From assembly GCA_964492825.1 (NCBI GenBank), contig CAZBLP010000001.1, positions 62,001 through 126,000 on the forward strand: a stretch of DNA of 64,000 nucleotides, given 5' to 3'. Positions within the stretch are counted from its first letter, which is position 1, and the number at the start of each line of letters is the position of its first letter. Of this stretch, positions 9,350 to 18,076 are shown one piece after another. The notes below the pieces were generated by a model, which was not told the origin of the DNA, ran no database searches, and worked only from the letters and a program-made list of their open reading frames with translations. The translations under genes were made by a program, and so were the position numbers. Source of the DNA: CAZBLP01 sp964492825 (GTDB lineage: Bacteria > DYJV01).

Positions 9350-10138
9350 ATGGAATATAAAGTAATCAAGTTTGAAAAAAAAGAGAGAATAGCTTATATC
9401 ACTTTAAATAATCCTGCTGCTTACAATCCCTATGGCAGGGAGTTAGCCCTTGAATTGTATGATGTTATGAAAAAAATAAAATGGGATAATGAAATCAGAG
9501 TGGTTGTTATTAAGGCTGTGGGTAAAGCATACTCTGCAGGTGGTGATATCAAGCAGTTTAAACAAGCAGTTGACAATAAAAAATTTACTGAATTAGTTGA
9601 AGATTTAATATTATATCTTAATGCAACTGTGCTTTTAATGAAAAAAATGGATAAAATTATAATAAGTTTTGTTAATGGAATATGTGCAGGAGTGGGGTTG
9701 TCTCTTGCACTAAATACAGATATTAGTATTGCAACGGAAACTTCTCAATTTATAGGTGCGTATAACGGGCTTGCAACTACACCTGATGGTGGTTCAAGTT
9801 ATGTTGTTTTGAAAAATGCAGGTTTACCGAGAACGCTCTGGTTCTTTCTTTCAAATGAAGCAATATCTGCTAAAGAGGCAAATCAGTGGGGGATTTTAAG
9901 TAAAGTTGTTGAGAATGGAACAGGTGAGGCTTATGTTGATAGGTTAGCTGAGAAAATTGCAAAAGGTCCTTTTAAAGCTAATATTTTAACTAAAAGATTA
10001 TTTGTGTATGGTGAAAAGGCAAGTTTTGAAGAATATATAGAAATGGAAAAAGATGGTATTATTAAATCAACCAGAACAAATGATATGAAAGAGGCTGTTA
10101 ATTCTTTTATTGAAAAAAGAGAACCTGAATTTGAATAA
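9350..10138 (+). CDS. Enoyl-CoA hydratase/isomerase (crotonase) family protein, isomerase-like active site
   Basis: A 262-residue crotonase-fold enzyme acting on acyl-CoA esters in the cytosol. The oxyanion-hole regions are visible as KAYSAGGDIKQF and NGICAGVGLSLAL. The two glutamates of a true hydratase are replaced (Ser in GVGLSLAL, Asn in AYNGLATT). An Asp is present in TTPDGGSSYV, the position used by PaaG-type isomerases. An isomerase is therefore more likely than a hydratase; the substrate is unknown. Start is ATG with AGGGAGG upstream, 54 bases after batE. It stands alone, since the next gene is convergent. Confidence 0.85.
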   Translation: MEYKVIKFEKKERIAYITLNNPAAYNPYGRELALELYDVMKKIKWDNEIRVVVIKAVGKAYSAGGDIKQFKQAVDNKKFTELVEDLILYLNATVLLMKKMDKIIISFVNGICAGVGLSLALNTDISIATETSQFIGAYNGLATTPDGGSSYVVLKNAGLPRTLWFFLSNEAISAKEANQWGILSKVVENGTGEAYVDRLAEKIAKGPFKANILTKRLFVYGEKASFEEYIEMEKDGIIKSTRTNDMKEAVNSFIEKREPEFE

Positions 10139-10142
10139 GTAA

Positions 10143-10189
10143 TATTACAAAATTGTATCAAGAGTATGCTTTGTTACAATTTTGTAATA
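10143..10189. repeat. Perfect 15-bp inverted repeat after the crotonase gene
   Basis: TATTACAAAATTGTA (10143-10157) and its exact reverse complement (10175-10189) are separated by 17 bases, starting five bases after the crotonase stop codon. It is AT-rich and has no T-run, so it is not a standard terminator. It could be an RNA stem that protects the mRNA 3' end, or a binding site. Confidence 0.7.
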
Positions 10190-10276
10190 GATAAGTTATA
10201 ACAAAGAATGATTAATAATTAAGAATAGATTTTATGAGATGTAAAACTTAGAAGAGTATTTAGTGTTTGTGTTAGG

Positions 10277-10312
10277 ATTTATAGGGGCGATATTTAAATC
10301 GCCCCTATAAAT
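10277..10312. repeat. Perfect 15-bp palindromic hairpin with GGGGCG core
   Basis: ATTTATAGGGGCGAT (10277-10291) and its exact complement (10298-10312) are separated by a 6-base loop. It lies between the convergent crotonase and amt genes. The GGGGCG core stands out from the AT-rich surroundings. It may act as a bidirectional terminator, though neither side has a T-run, or be a dispersed palindromic repeat (REP/MITE-like). Confidence 0.75.
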
Positions 10313-10335
10313 AATTGATATACTGGAAATTAAGT

Positions 10336-11616
10336 TTAACTGTAAGCTTTTTCACTGTGTTCTGACAAATCAAGTCCCATTGCTTCGTCTTCTTCAGATA
10401 CTTTTAATCCGCCAAGCAAAATACCTATTACTTTTAAAATAATATAAGTTGCTATAAGTGAATAAACAACAACTACAGCAGTTCCAATTAGTTGTATAAT
10501 AAATGTTTTTGCATTTCCAAAAAATAGACCGTTTATACCGTTAATACTTTTTTGCGCAAAAAGTCCGAGGCAAAGTGTGCCTAATATCCCGCCTATTCCA
10601 TGAACTCCGAAAACATCAAGAGAATCATCATATTTAAACCTTTCTTTTAACTGAATTGCATAGTAGCATATTAAAGCTGCTAAAAAACCGATTACAACTG
10701 CAAAAACAGGCGATACAAAACCTGATGCTGGGGTTATTGTTGCAAGGCCTGCAACTGCTCCTGTGGCACCACCTAAAACTGTTGGTTTGCCGTTTTTTAT
10801 CCATTCGACTATCAACCATACAAAAAGTGCTGTTGCAGCGGAAATATGAGTGGTCAAAAATGCATTTACAGCAACTGAATTAACACTTAAGGCACTTCCG
10901 GCATTAAAACCAAACCATCCGAACCAGAGTAATCCGGTTCCTAAAACTACCATTGGTAAATGATGTGGAAATATTGCCTCTCTTAGAAATGTCCTTCTTT
11001 TGCTAACCAGTATTGCAGCAACAAGAGCTGATACACCGCATGTGGCATGAACTACCAATCCTCCGGCAAAGTCTGCAACACCTAATTTTGCCAGCCAACC
11101 GCCTCCCCATATCCAGTGAACAGCAGGATAATATACTAATAATGACCAAAAAATAATGAAAAGCAGATATGCTGAAAATTTAACTCTCTCTGCAATAGCT
11201 CCTGAAATTAGAGCAGGTGTAATAATTGCAAACATACATTGATAAATCATAAAAACAGATGCAGGAATTGTAGGGGCAAAACTTGAAGGTGCAAACCCCA
11301 CTCCGTTTAGAAACAAGTATTTAAAATCTCCTATGATTCCACCAATATCTCCTCCAAAAGATAAAGAATAACCTATTATTATCCATTCTAATGTTAAAAC
11401 ACCCATTGCAACGATACTGTGCATAATTGTTGATAGAACATTTTTTTTCCTAACAAGTCCTCCGTAAAACAATGCAAGCCCAGGTGTCATAATAAGCACA
11501 AGAGCAGCTGATACAAGCATAAAACTTGTATCTATTGTGCTGATTTCATTAATATTTCCGCACCATGCGTTTGTTGCAAATAAAACAGAAAATAAAAAAA
11601 TTGTAACAATATACAT
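10336..11616 (-). CDS. amt: Ammonium transporter
   Basis: A 426-residue membrane channel for ammonium uptake (Amt/Rh family). It has an N-terminal signal-like helix, then about eleven membrane helices. Typical segments are MTPGLALFYGGLVRKKN, HWIWGGGW and DVFGVHGIGGILGTL, the last two carrying the twin-histidine pore region. The tail EDEAMGLDLSEHSEKAY is the conserved Amt C-terminus that contacts PII proteins; no glnB/glnK gene is adjacent. AAGGAGG precedes the ATG. A well-matched sigma-54 promoter lies upstream, and an NtrC-family activator gene is immediately behind it, pointing to nitrogen-limitation control. Confidence 0.97.
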   Translation of the reverse strand: MYIVTIFLFSVLFATNAWCGNINEISTIDTSFMLVSAALVLIMTPGLALFYGGLVRKKNVLSTIMHSIVAMGVLTLEWIIIGYSLSFGGDIGGIIGDFKYLFLNGVGFAPSSFAPTIPASVFMIYQCMFAIITPALISGAIAERVKFSAYLLFIIFWSLLVYYPAVHWIWGGGWLAKLGVADFAGGLVVHATCGVSALVAAILVSKRRTFLREAIFPHHLPMVVLGTGLLWFGWFGFNAGSALSVNSVAVNAFLTTHISAATALFVWLIVEWIKNGKPTVLGGATGAVAGLATITPASGFVSPVFAVVIGFLAALICYYAIQLKERFKYDDSLDVFGVHGIGGILGTLCLGLFAQKSINGINGLFFGNAKTFIIQLIGTAVVVVYSLIATYIILKVIGILLGGLKVSEEDEAMGLDLSEHSEKAYS

Positions 11617-11662
11617 AATAGATGCCCTCCTTTTTTATATTTATGAATTTTATGGGATTCAA

Positions 11663-11678
11663 TGCAAGTGATATGCCA
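11663..11678 (-). promoter_or_regulatory. Sigma-54 (RpoN) promoter of amt
   Basis: On the minus strand the 16-mer is TGGCATATCACTTGCA, against the -24/-12 consensus TGGCACG-N4-TTGC. The GG and GC dinucleotides are intact and correctly spaced. Predicted transcription start is near 11651, giving a leader of about 35 bases before the amt ATG. No clear NtrC enhancer palindrome was found upstream. Confidence 0.85.
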
Positions 11679-11771
11679 AATTTTCAATTAAGTTAGATCT
11701 TGTTTGTTTTTTTGGTTTTTGAGGATTTTTTAATATTCCAAATAATGAGGAATAGTTAAAAATATGAATAG

Positions 11772-13139
11772 TTAACTGTTATCTTCTTTAAGTTCTTTAA
11801 GGGTAACACCTAATTGTTTAAATCTCAATTCTATTTTTCTTATGCTGATATTTAAGATTTCAGCAGTTTTCTTTTTATTGAAATTATTAGCTTTTAATGT
11901 TTCCATAATTATTCTGTTTTCAGCTTCTTTTAAAGTAGTATTAAAAGGAATAAAAATACCATTTTGTTTGTCCTCGGATATTACACTAATTTTTGAAATG
12001 GTTAAATCATCAGAATCTATTAGATTCCCTGATGTTAAAATAACAGCTCTTTCAATTATATGTTTTAACTCCCTAATATTTCCAGGAAATTCATAACTTA
12101 AGAGAATATTAATTGCTGACTGACTTAAACCTGAAATTTTTTTATTATATTTTTTGCTGAAATTTTTAATAAATATTGCAGAAAGTGGTAATATATCTTC
12201 TTTACGGTTTCTTAAAGGTGGTATGTTGATTTTAAAAACATTAAGTCTGAAATATAGGTCTTTTCTGAATTTACCTTCAGATACAAGATGTTCAAGATTT
12301 TTGTTAGTAGCAGCAATTATTCTTACATCAGTTTTATAACTTTTTTCACTGCCTATTTTTTCAACAATGCCATCTTCTAAAATTCGTAATAATTTTGATT
12401 GGATTTCATAATCCATTTCTGAGATTTCATCTAAAAAAATAGTCCCTTTATCAGCTAAAATAAATTTCCCCCTTCTTGAACGGATTGCTCCTGTAAAAGC
12501 ACCTTTTTCAAAACCAAAAAGTTCTGATTCAAGAAGTTCTTTTGGCAAAGCAGCACAATTAACAGGTAAAAAAGGTTTATTTGCTCTAAAACTATTTTTG
12601 TGTAAAAATCTTGATATAACTTCTTTTCCTGTGCCGGTTTCTCCAACTAAAAGTACTGTAGAATCAGATTTGGCAATTTTTTGTGATAAGTTTATTACTT
12701 TTTTCATGTTTTCTGATTCAGCAATTATTTCAATATAGTGGTTTGGGTCTGAACTAATAATATTTTGTAATTTTCTATATTCTGAAATATTTAAAATTTG
12801 AGTCTTTAATTCTTCGTAATTAATAGGTTTTAAAATATAGTGAGAAGCACCTTTTTTAATGGCATTTACTGCAATGGATATGTCTCCAAATGCAGTTATT
12901 AAAATAACATCTATGCTGCTGTTAAAATTTTTAATTTCTTCAAGAAGCTCCATACCTGTTAAATGAGGCATTTTTATATCTGAGATAACCAGATCCACAT
13001 TATTATTTTTAATGAAATTAAGAGCTTTTAAAGGGTCTGAAAAAGGAGTTACATCAAAGTTGTCAAGGGATAATAATTCTGCAAGTGATTCAAGTGCTGA
13101 TTTGTCATCTTCTACAATAATTATTTTCAGGTCGTTCAT
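11772..13139 (-). CDS. Sigma-54-dependent response regulator, NtrC family
   Basis: A 455-residue transcription activator. The receiver domain has acidic residues D11 and D12, phospho-acceptor D54 in ISDIKMP and K104. The AAA+ domain has Walker A GETGTGKE (166-173), the sigma-54 contact loop GAFTGA (213-218) and Walker B FLDEIS. A Fis-type helix-turn-helix ends the protein (AENRIIMETLKANNFNKKKTAEILNIS region). Its start overlaps the ABC exporter stop by 3 bases inside a 4-base ATGA junction. No sensor kinase is adjacent. The downstream amt gene has a sigma-54 promoter and is a likely target (inference from position). Confidence 0.95.
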   Translation of the reverse strand: MNDLKIIIVEDDKSALESLAELLSLDNFDVTPFSDPLKALNFIKNNNVDLVISDIKMPHLTGMELLEEIKNFNSSIDVILITAFGDISIAVNAIKKGASHYILKPINYEELKTQILNISEYRKLQNIISSDPNHYIEIIAESENMKKVINLSQKIAKSDSTVLLVGETGTGKEVISRFLHKNSFRANKPFLPVNCAALPKELLESELFGFEKGAFTGAIRSRRGKFILADKGTIFLDEISEMDYEIQSKLLRILEDGIVEKIGSEKSYKTDVRIIAATNKNLEHLVSEGKFRKDLYFRLNVFKINIPPLRNRKEDILPLSAIFIKNFSKKYNKKISGLSQSAINILLSYEFPGNIRELKHIIERAVILTSGNLIDSDDLTISKISVISEDKQNGIFIPFNTTLKEAENRIIMETLKANNFNKKKTAEILNISIRKIELRFKQLGVTLKELKEDNS

Positions 13140-14857
13140 ATGTCTCCAAATTGTATTCTGTATAGTTTTTTATATTCTCCGTTTATTTCCATTAATTCAT
13201 CATGGGTGCCAGATTCTATTATTTTGCCATCTGAAATTACAAGTATTTTATCTGCATCTAAAATTGTGCTTAACCTGTGGGCGATTACAATGGATGTTTT
13301 TCCAATCATAAGATTATTCAAAGCTTTTTGAACTTCTTTTTCAGATTTAGTATCAAGCGACGCAGTAGCCTCATCAAGTATTAATATTGGTGCATTCTTC
13401 AGTATGGCTCTTGCTATTGCAATTCGTTGTTTTTCTCCGCCTGAGAGTCTTACTCCTTTTTCACCTATTATTGTATCAAACTGCTCAGGTAAGTTCATTA
13501 TAAAATCGTAAGCATTTGCTTTTTTGGAAGCTTCTATAATCTCCTCAAAAGAGATATTTTTAGTTCCATAACTAATGTTATTTTTAATAGAGTCGTTAAA
13601 TAGGATAGTTTCTTGAGTTACAAGAGCAATGTTTTGTCTAAGTGATTGTAGAGTAAAATCCCTTATATCAGCTCCGTCAATTGAGATTTTACCTTTTGTT
13701 ACATCGTAAAATCTTGGTAAAAGTGAAGCAATAGTTGATTTGCCACTCCCACTTTTTCCGACAATTGCGTAACGTTTGCCCTTGGGCAGAGTAAAATTTA
13801 TATCTTTTAGAACATAATCCTCAGCTGAATTATATTGAAACCATACAGAATCAAACATAATATTGTCATTAAATTGTTTTAATTCTGCAGAACCTGTGTC
13901 TTTTTCTTTTTCAATTGCCAATACTGAATAAATTCTTTCAGCAGCTGCAATGCTTTCCTGAATTTGATTGTTTTTTTTAGATAAACCTTTTATAGGCTGG
14001 TACATCATAAATATAGCTGTTAAAAAAGAGAAAAAAGTTCCAGGAGTTGAATGACCTTTAATAACCTGGTAACCGCCATACCAGATAATTGTAGCTGCGG
14101 CAATTCCTCCTATGAATTCCATTGTAGGAGATGAAAGAGCCCTGTATTTTAATCTTTTTAAAATAAATTTTAAAAATTTATTGTTTTCATTTAAGAACCT
14201 TTCACTTTCTCCCTTTTCCATGTTAAAAGCCTTAACAACGGTAATTCCTGTAATAATCTCATGAGCTGATGTTGTAAGCTCTCCTGCTTGCTGCTGCCCT
14301 TTTTTGCTTACGCTTTTTGACTTTTTACCGAGTTTTATAACAGGCAGCACTGCCAGAGGCAATATGTATAGAGCAATGCTGCCAAGAACCGCATCCCTGT
14401 AAAAAGCAACGCATATTAAACTTACAACAGTGAAAAGGTCCTTTATTATACCTGTAATTGCATTGGATATTGTATTTTGAATTAGTGTAACATCGTATAA
14501 AAGTCTTGCAATTATTGAACCGGTAGAATTTTTTTGAAAAAAATTCAAAGGCAGATTAACAATATGTGAAAATAGCTCCTGCCTGATATCAGTAACGATT
14601 TTTTGGCAAATATATCCAATTTGATAAGTTTGTAAAAAATCAAAAACTCCTTTAACAGCATACAGTACAATAACTACAACTGGAATTATATACAGCATTT
14701 TCAGATTTTTATTAATAAAAATATCATCAAGCACAGGTTTTACAAGAAAGGCAATTGCAGATGTACACAGTGAAACAATTATTAATGAAATAATTGCAAA
14801 AAATATTTTATGTTTGAAATTTTTAAGCTTTGCTAAAATATTTAAAAGGTACTTCAT
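13136..14857 (-). CDS. msbA: ABC exporter, MsbA-like (lipid A or multidrug type)
   Basis: A 573-residue half-transporter with six membrane helices (residues 1-320) fused to a nucleotide-binding domain. Walker A is GKSGSGKST, the signature is LSGGEKQRIAIARA, Walker B is ILILDEATASLD and the H-loop is IVIAHRLST. Such proteins work as homodimers in the inner membrane, and MsbA flips lipid A core. Size and close similarity to MsbA fit, but no lipopolysaccharide genes are adjacent, so the substrate remains open. It is translationally coupled (ATGA) to the NtrC-type regulator downstream. Confidence 0.85.
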   Translation of the reverse strand: MKYLLNILAKLKNFKHKIFFAIISLIIVSLCTSAIAFLVKPVLDDIFINKNLKMLYIIPVVVIVLYAVKGVFDFLQTYQIGYICQKIVTDIRQELFSHIVNLPLNFFQKNSTGSIIARLLYDVTLIQNTISNAITGIIKDLFTVVSLICVAFYRDAVLGSIALYILPLAVLPVIKLGKKSKSVSKKGQQQAGELTTSAHEIITGITVVKAFNMEKGESERFLNENNKFLKFILKRLKYRALSSPTMEFIGGIAAATIIWYGGYQVIKGHSTPGTFFSFLTAIFMMYQPIKGLSKKNNQIQESIAAAERIYSVLAIEKEKDTGSAELKQFNDNIMFDSVWFQYNSAEDYVLKDINFTLPKGKRYAIVGKSGSGKSTIASLLPRFYDVTKGKISIDGADIRDFTLQSLRQNIALVTQETILFNDSIKNNISYGTKNISFEEIIEASKKANAYDFIMNLPEQFDTIIGEKGVRLSGGEKQRIAIARAILKNAPILILDEATASLDTKSEKEVQKALNNLMIGKTSIVIAHRLSTILDADKILVISDGKIIESGTHDELMEINGEYKKLYRIQFGDI

Positions 14858-14924
14858 AAAAAGTTTTTAACAAAATTCTAATAAAAAATAAAGATAATTT
14901 GTAGAAATTTAGAAAAATCAAAAA

Positions 14925-15485
14925 TTATTGATTAAGAGTGAATCTTTCAACATCAATATACGTGGGACCATCTTTTTTTAAAATGCTTTCAATAAGGTAA
15001 AATTCATTTACCTGAATTTCAATAAAATTTCTGTTAGTGTTTTTTAGGATAAAATCTATTAATTTTTTTTTGTTATTAATGTATTTTATCCTGCCAAGAG
15101 TGAGATGTGGATTAAATCTTCTGTTTTCCGGTTTTATTCCTATTTTTGAAAGCTCATTGTCAATAGCTTTATGTAAATTAAATAGATGTGGATTTTTATC
15201 AATGCCAATCCATATAACTCTTAAATTTTTAAAATCTTTAAAAATCCCTGTTCCTTTAAAATTTAAATTAAATTTACTGCTATTTTGGGAAACTTTCTCA
15301 ATAATTTTTGTGATTTCAGGAATTAACTCTGTATCTGTATCACCAAGGAATTTTAAAGTTAAATGAAGTTGATTAAAGTTGACCCATTTAATTTTTTCTT
15401 TAATAAAAAGAGACTTGATTTCATTAAACTGGTTGATTATTACATATGGGAAATTTAATTTAATTGCAATAAATAATCTTTTCAT
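14925..15485 (-). CDS. thpR: RNA 2',3'-cyclic phosphodiesterase (ThpR/LigT)
   Basis: A 186-residue 2H phosphoesterase. The two catalytic HxT motifs are QLHLTLKFLG and NPHLTLGRI, in the right order and spacing for the family. It hydrolyses 2',3'-cyclic phosphates on RNA to 2'-phosphates; its physiological role is uncertain. It is the last gene of a run (HDOD, pncC, thpR) in which each start overlaps the previous stop by one base, so the three are likely co-translated. Confidence 0.92.
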   Translation of the reverse strand: MKRLFIAIKLNFPYVIINQFNEIKSLFIKEKIKWVNFNQLHLTLKFLGDTDTELIPEITKIIEKVSQNSSKFNLNFKGTGIFKDFKNLRVIWIGIDKNPHLFNLHKAIDNELSKIGIKPENRRFNPHLTLGRIKYINNKKKLIDFILKNTNRNFIEIQVNEFYLIESILKKDGPTYIDVERFTLNQ

Positions 15486-15982
15486 TATTCTTTTTCAAGA
15501 ATTTTTAACAATATTTCCAGAATTTTTTTTATTGTGCTAATTCTTATAAAATTTCTTTCACCTGTAAAATTGAATTTGTAAGAAAAGAGTTTGTCATTTA
15601 GAATAATTGTGCTAAAAACCGTTCCAACAGGTTTTCCATCAGTACCACCGCCAGGGCCTGCTATTCCTGTAGTGGATATAGCAATGTTCGAACCTGTTAG
15701 CTCTTTAATATTTTTTGCCATTTCATTTGCGCATTGTTCACTAACAGCACCGAAGTTTTTTAATATATCTTCATTTATTTTTAAAAGATTTTTTTTCTGA
15801 TAATTTGAGTATGCTATTATTGAAGAAACAAAAAATGATGAACTACCTGCAATGGATGTAAAAATTCCTGCAAGCAGTCCCCCTGTACATGATTCTGCCG
15901 TAGATAAGGTATATTTTTTATAGTCAAGAATTTCTTTTATTTTAATTAAATTTGATTCAAACTCTTGAAAGATATTTTTCAC
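15485..15982 (-). CDS. pncC: Nicotinamide-nucleotide amidase (CinA C-terminal domain family)
   Basis: A 165-residue stand-alone CinA C-terminal domain. YTLSTAESCTGGLLAG near residue 25 and STTGIAGPGGGTDGKPVGTV are the family signatures, including the catalytic Ser and the glycine-rich loop. It deamidates nicotinamide mononucleotide to nicotinate mononucleotide in NAD salvage. The N-terminal competence/damage domain of full CinA is absent, as in E. coli PncC (YgaD). It overlaps both neighbours by one base. Confidence 0.93.
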   Translation of the reverse strand: MKNIFQEFESNLIKIKEILDYKKYTLSTAESCTGGLLAGIFTSIAGSSSFFVSSIIAYSNYQKKNLLKINEDILKNFGAVSEQCANEMAKNIKELTGSNIAISTTGIAGPGGGTDGKPVGTVFSTIILNDKLFSYKFNFTGERNFIRISTIKKILEILLKILEKE

Positions 15983-16800
15983 TATTTTAACCTATTTACG
16001 GCAATTAGAAAATCCTTTACAGTAAAGTTGGTTTTATCCAATAAAGCAAGGGCATCTTTTAAACTGTTTTTTGTTATTATTCCCTGCAGGCCAATAGCAA
16101 CTTTTACAATTTTTAAGGCATAGGAATAAGGTTGCATTGTTTCATCAGACATCTCCGGGTTTTCAGCCCCAATAATAGGTAAAATAACATTAATGTTAAA
16201 TCTCCACTTGTAGAGAATTCTAGCTGTGGTTTCAAGAGATGAATACCCTATATATTCTTTTTCTAATTTTAAAATCTCATCAATATTTTTTGCATTTTTT
16301 ATTTTATTTGAAAATTCTTTTTCCAGACCGCTTTCTGCAATAATTTCAGCTATTATTAACTTTCCCAAATCACTTAAAAATGAAGCAGGGATGAGAGAAT
16401 CTGATTTCTTTAAGTTTAATGAAACATGCCATAAAATCATCAATCTTTTTTGTTTAAAAGAAGATTGCATAAAATTTTCAACTGATAATGAGTAAGGTGT
16501 TAAATCGATTTTTTGGAATTGGTTTTTTAACGCTGTTTCCATGGCAAATGTCAATATTGTGTTAATACCCAAAAGAGCCACTGCATCGGTAATATTGGTT
16601 ATTTTGCTTGTAAAACCGTAATAGGGAGAATTTGCTACTTTTAAAATTTTAGCAGTTAAAATAGGGTCGATTTCCACTATCTTTACTATATCCTGTACAG
16701 TCGAATTTTCGTTGTTGCAAATATTCTCTATTTCCACAACAGTATCAGGTAAAGGAGGTATTTTATCTATTTTTTCTGTAATTATTTCTGCAAATCTCAA
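15982..16800 (-). CDS. HDOD domain protein
   Basis: A 272-residue protein made almost entirely of an HDOD domain, a catalytically inactive relative of HD phosphohydrolases. Typical segments are the N-terminal IPPLPDTVVEIENIC and ILKVANSPYYGFTSKITNITDAVALLG. HDOD proteins act in signalling, motility or stress control through protein contacts. The specific role here is unknown. It leads the HDOD-pncC-thpR run and is 21 bases downstream of the secreted-protein gene on the same strand. Confidence 0.88.
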   Translation of the reverse strand: MRFAEIITEKIDKIPPLPDTVVEIENICNNENSTVQDIVKIVEIDPILTAKILKVANSPYYGFTSKITNITDAVALLGINTILTFAMETALKNQFQKIDLTPYSLSVENFMQSSFKQKRLMILWHVSLNLKKSDSLIPASFLSDLGKLIIAEIIAESGLEKEFSNKIKNAKNIDEILKLEKEYIGYSSLETTARILYKWRFNINVILPIIGAENPEMSDETMQPYSYALKIVKVAIGLQGIITKNSLKDALALLDKTNFTVKDFLIAVNRLK

Positions 16801-16821
16801 CGTAACTCCTATTGGAAAGTT

Positions 16822-18063
16822 TTATTGAAACATCATATCCCCGTTAATAGAAGCATTGTCCAACCACCAGTTAACTTCAACAGTTTCCGGTAAGCAGTTG
16901 CATATATTGCCATCTTGGGCACATTCAGGCAAAGTTATAATGGCTGTTGGAATGGCGGAATCAGCAGAAAATTGTGATAATAGGGAACTGTATTGTTCAC
17001 ATATTCCTTGTTCTTGAGCAAGTTCTTTTAAATTAACAGTAGTTTTTCCTCCGCCTTTTATGGTGCCATTTACAGGAATTAATGTGTCTGTCATGTTGTT
17101 TAAGTCTATGTTGATTACTATTGAACCGCCAAATTTACTGCTACTTTGATCTGCAGGAGTAAAATTGGAAATGTTTATATTTTCAAATCCTTCACCGTAT
17201 GAGTTGTAATTTGCAGAATCATAAGTTTCTGTCCACGCACCTCCAAAAAAAAGTCCGTCTTGCATACTTCCTTGCAGTTCGCCGCTCCATGTGCCGTAAT
17301 ATGGAAAAGACAATGATATAGGAGGTAGTGTGAAAAATCCCTGAGCTGATGACACTAACGAGGATAATTCAGGAGCTATGCATTCGTCAGATAAGCTAAG
17401 GTTTAAAGTAGCTGTTCCTTTAAAAATTCCATTTGCACTTCCTGTTATTGATTGGTCAGGTAATATGTTAACCTCCCATTTTCCTGCTACTTTTCCGTTT
17501 TCATCAGTTACATAGCTGTTACCACAGGATTGGGAATTGTATGAATTTAAAACATTCCAGCCTACTTTAACATTTAAACCTGTGTTAATACTGCCTGTTA
17601 ATTCAGTTGGATATCCTTCGAAATTGAGAGTTAAATTCCCGGTAAAAGGAATGCCTCCACTTTCAGTTGGTATTGTGCCGCTAATAGGACCTTTAAATTT
17701 TCCTGTAAACTCATCAATTGAAAATTGTATTGTATTTGAAGTTGTAAGCCCCGGAAGTGTCCATGTGCCTGTTAGCATCATGGTTTTTGGGTCGTAATTT
17801 ACCTCAAATTTACCGCTTATGCCGTTATTCCCGTTGATACTGCCAAAGGTGCCACTTGCCGAGCCTGTAATGCTACCGTCATCTTCCATTGTAGCATTCC
17901 ACGAGCCTGAAATTTTACCGGTCAATTCTTTGGTAGTATTATCGCCTATTATCATTTGTCCGTCAATTGCTCCGGATAATGCACCTGAATAAAGCTTTTC
18001 AGCTGCATTTAAAAATGAAGCTGAAAATAAAATAATTATTACAAATAAAAATATTTTTTTCAT
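16822..18063 (-). CDS. Secreted beta-rich protein of unknown function with internal repeat
   Basis: A 413-residue protein that I do not recognise. A Sec signal peptide (1-20, ending FLNA) is clear. The mature part is rich in Gly, Ser, Thr and Asn with alternating hydrophobic residues, as in beta-solenoid or beta-barrel proteins. Residues 49-73 and 190-214 align without gaps with 13 of 25 identities (shared pattern GK-x2-G-x-W ... SITGSA-x-G-x-F), so the protein contains a duplicated module. Cysteines cluster in the middle and near the end (ICNCLP), suggesting disulfides in the periplasm or outside. It lies 13 bases after mutS2 with a GGGGAG ribosome site. Confidence 0.8.
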   Translation of the reverse strand: MKKIFLFVIIILFSASFLNAAEKLYSGALSGAIDGQMIIGDNTTKELTGKISGSWNATMEDDGSITGSASGTFGSINGNNGISGKFEVNYDPKTMMLTGTWTLPGLTTSNTIQFSIDEFTGKFKGPISGTIPTESGGIPFTGNLTLNFEGYPTELTGSINTGLNVKVGWNVLNSYNSQSCGNSYVTDENGKVAGKWEVNILPDQSITGSANGIFKGTATLNLSLSDECIAPELSSLVSSAQGFFTLPPISLSFPYYGTWSGELQGSMQDGLFFGGAWTETYDSANYNSYGEGFENINISNFTPADQSSSKFGGSIVINIDLNNMTDTLIPVNGTIKGGGKTTVNLKELAQEQGICEQYSSLLSQFSADSAIPTAIITLPECAQDGNICNCLPETVEVNWWLDNASINGDMMFQ

Positions 18064-18076
18064 AATATCTCCCCCT

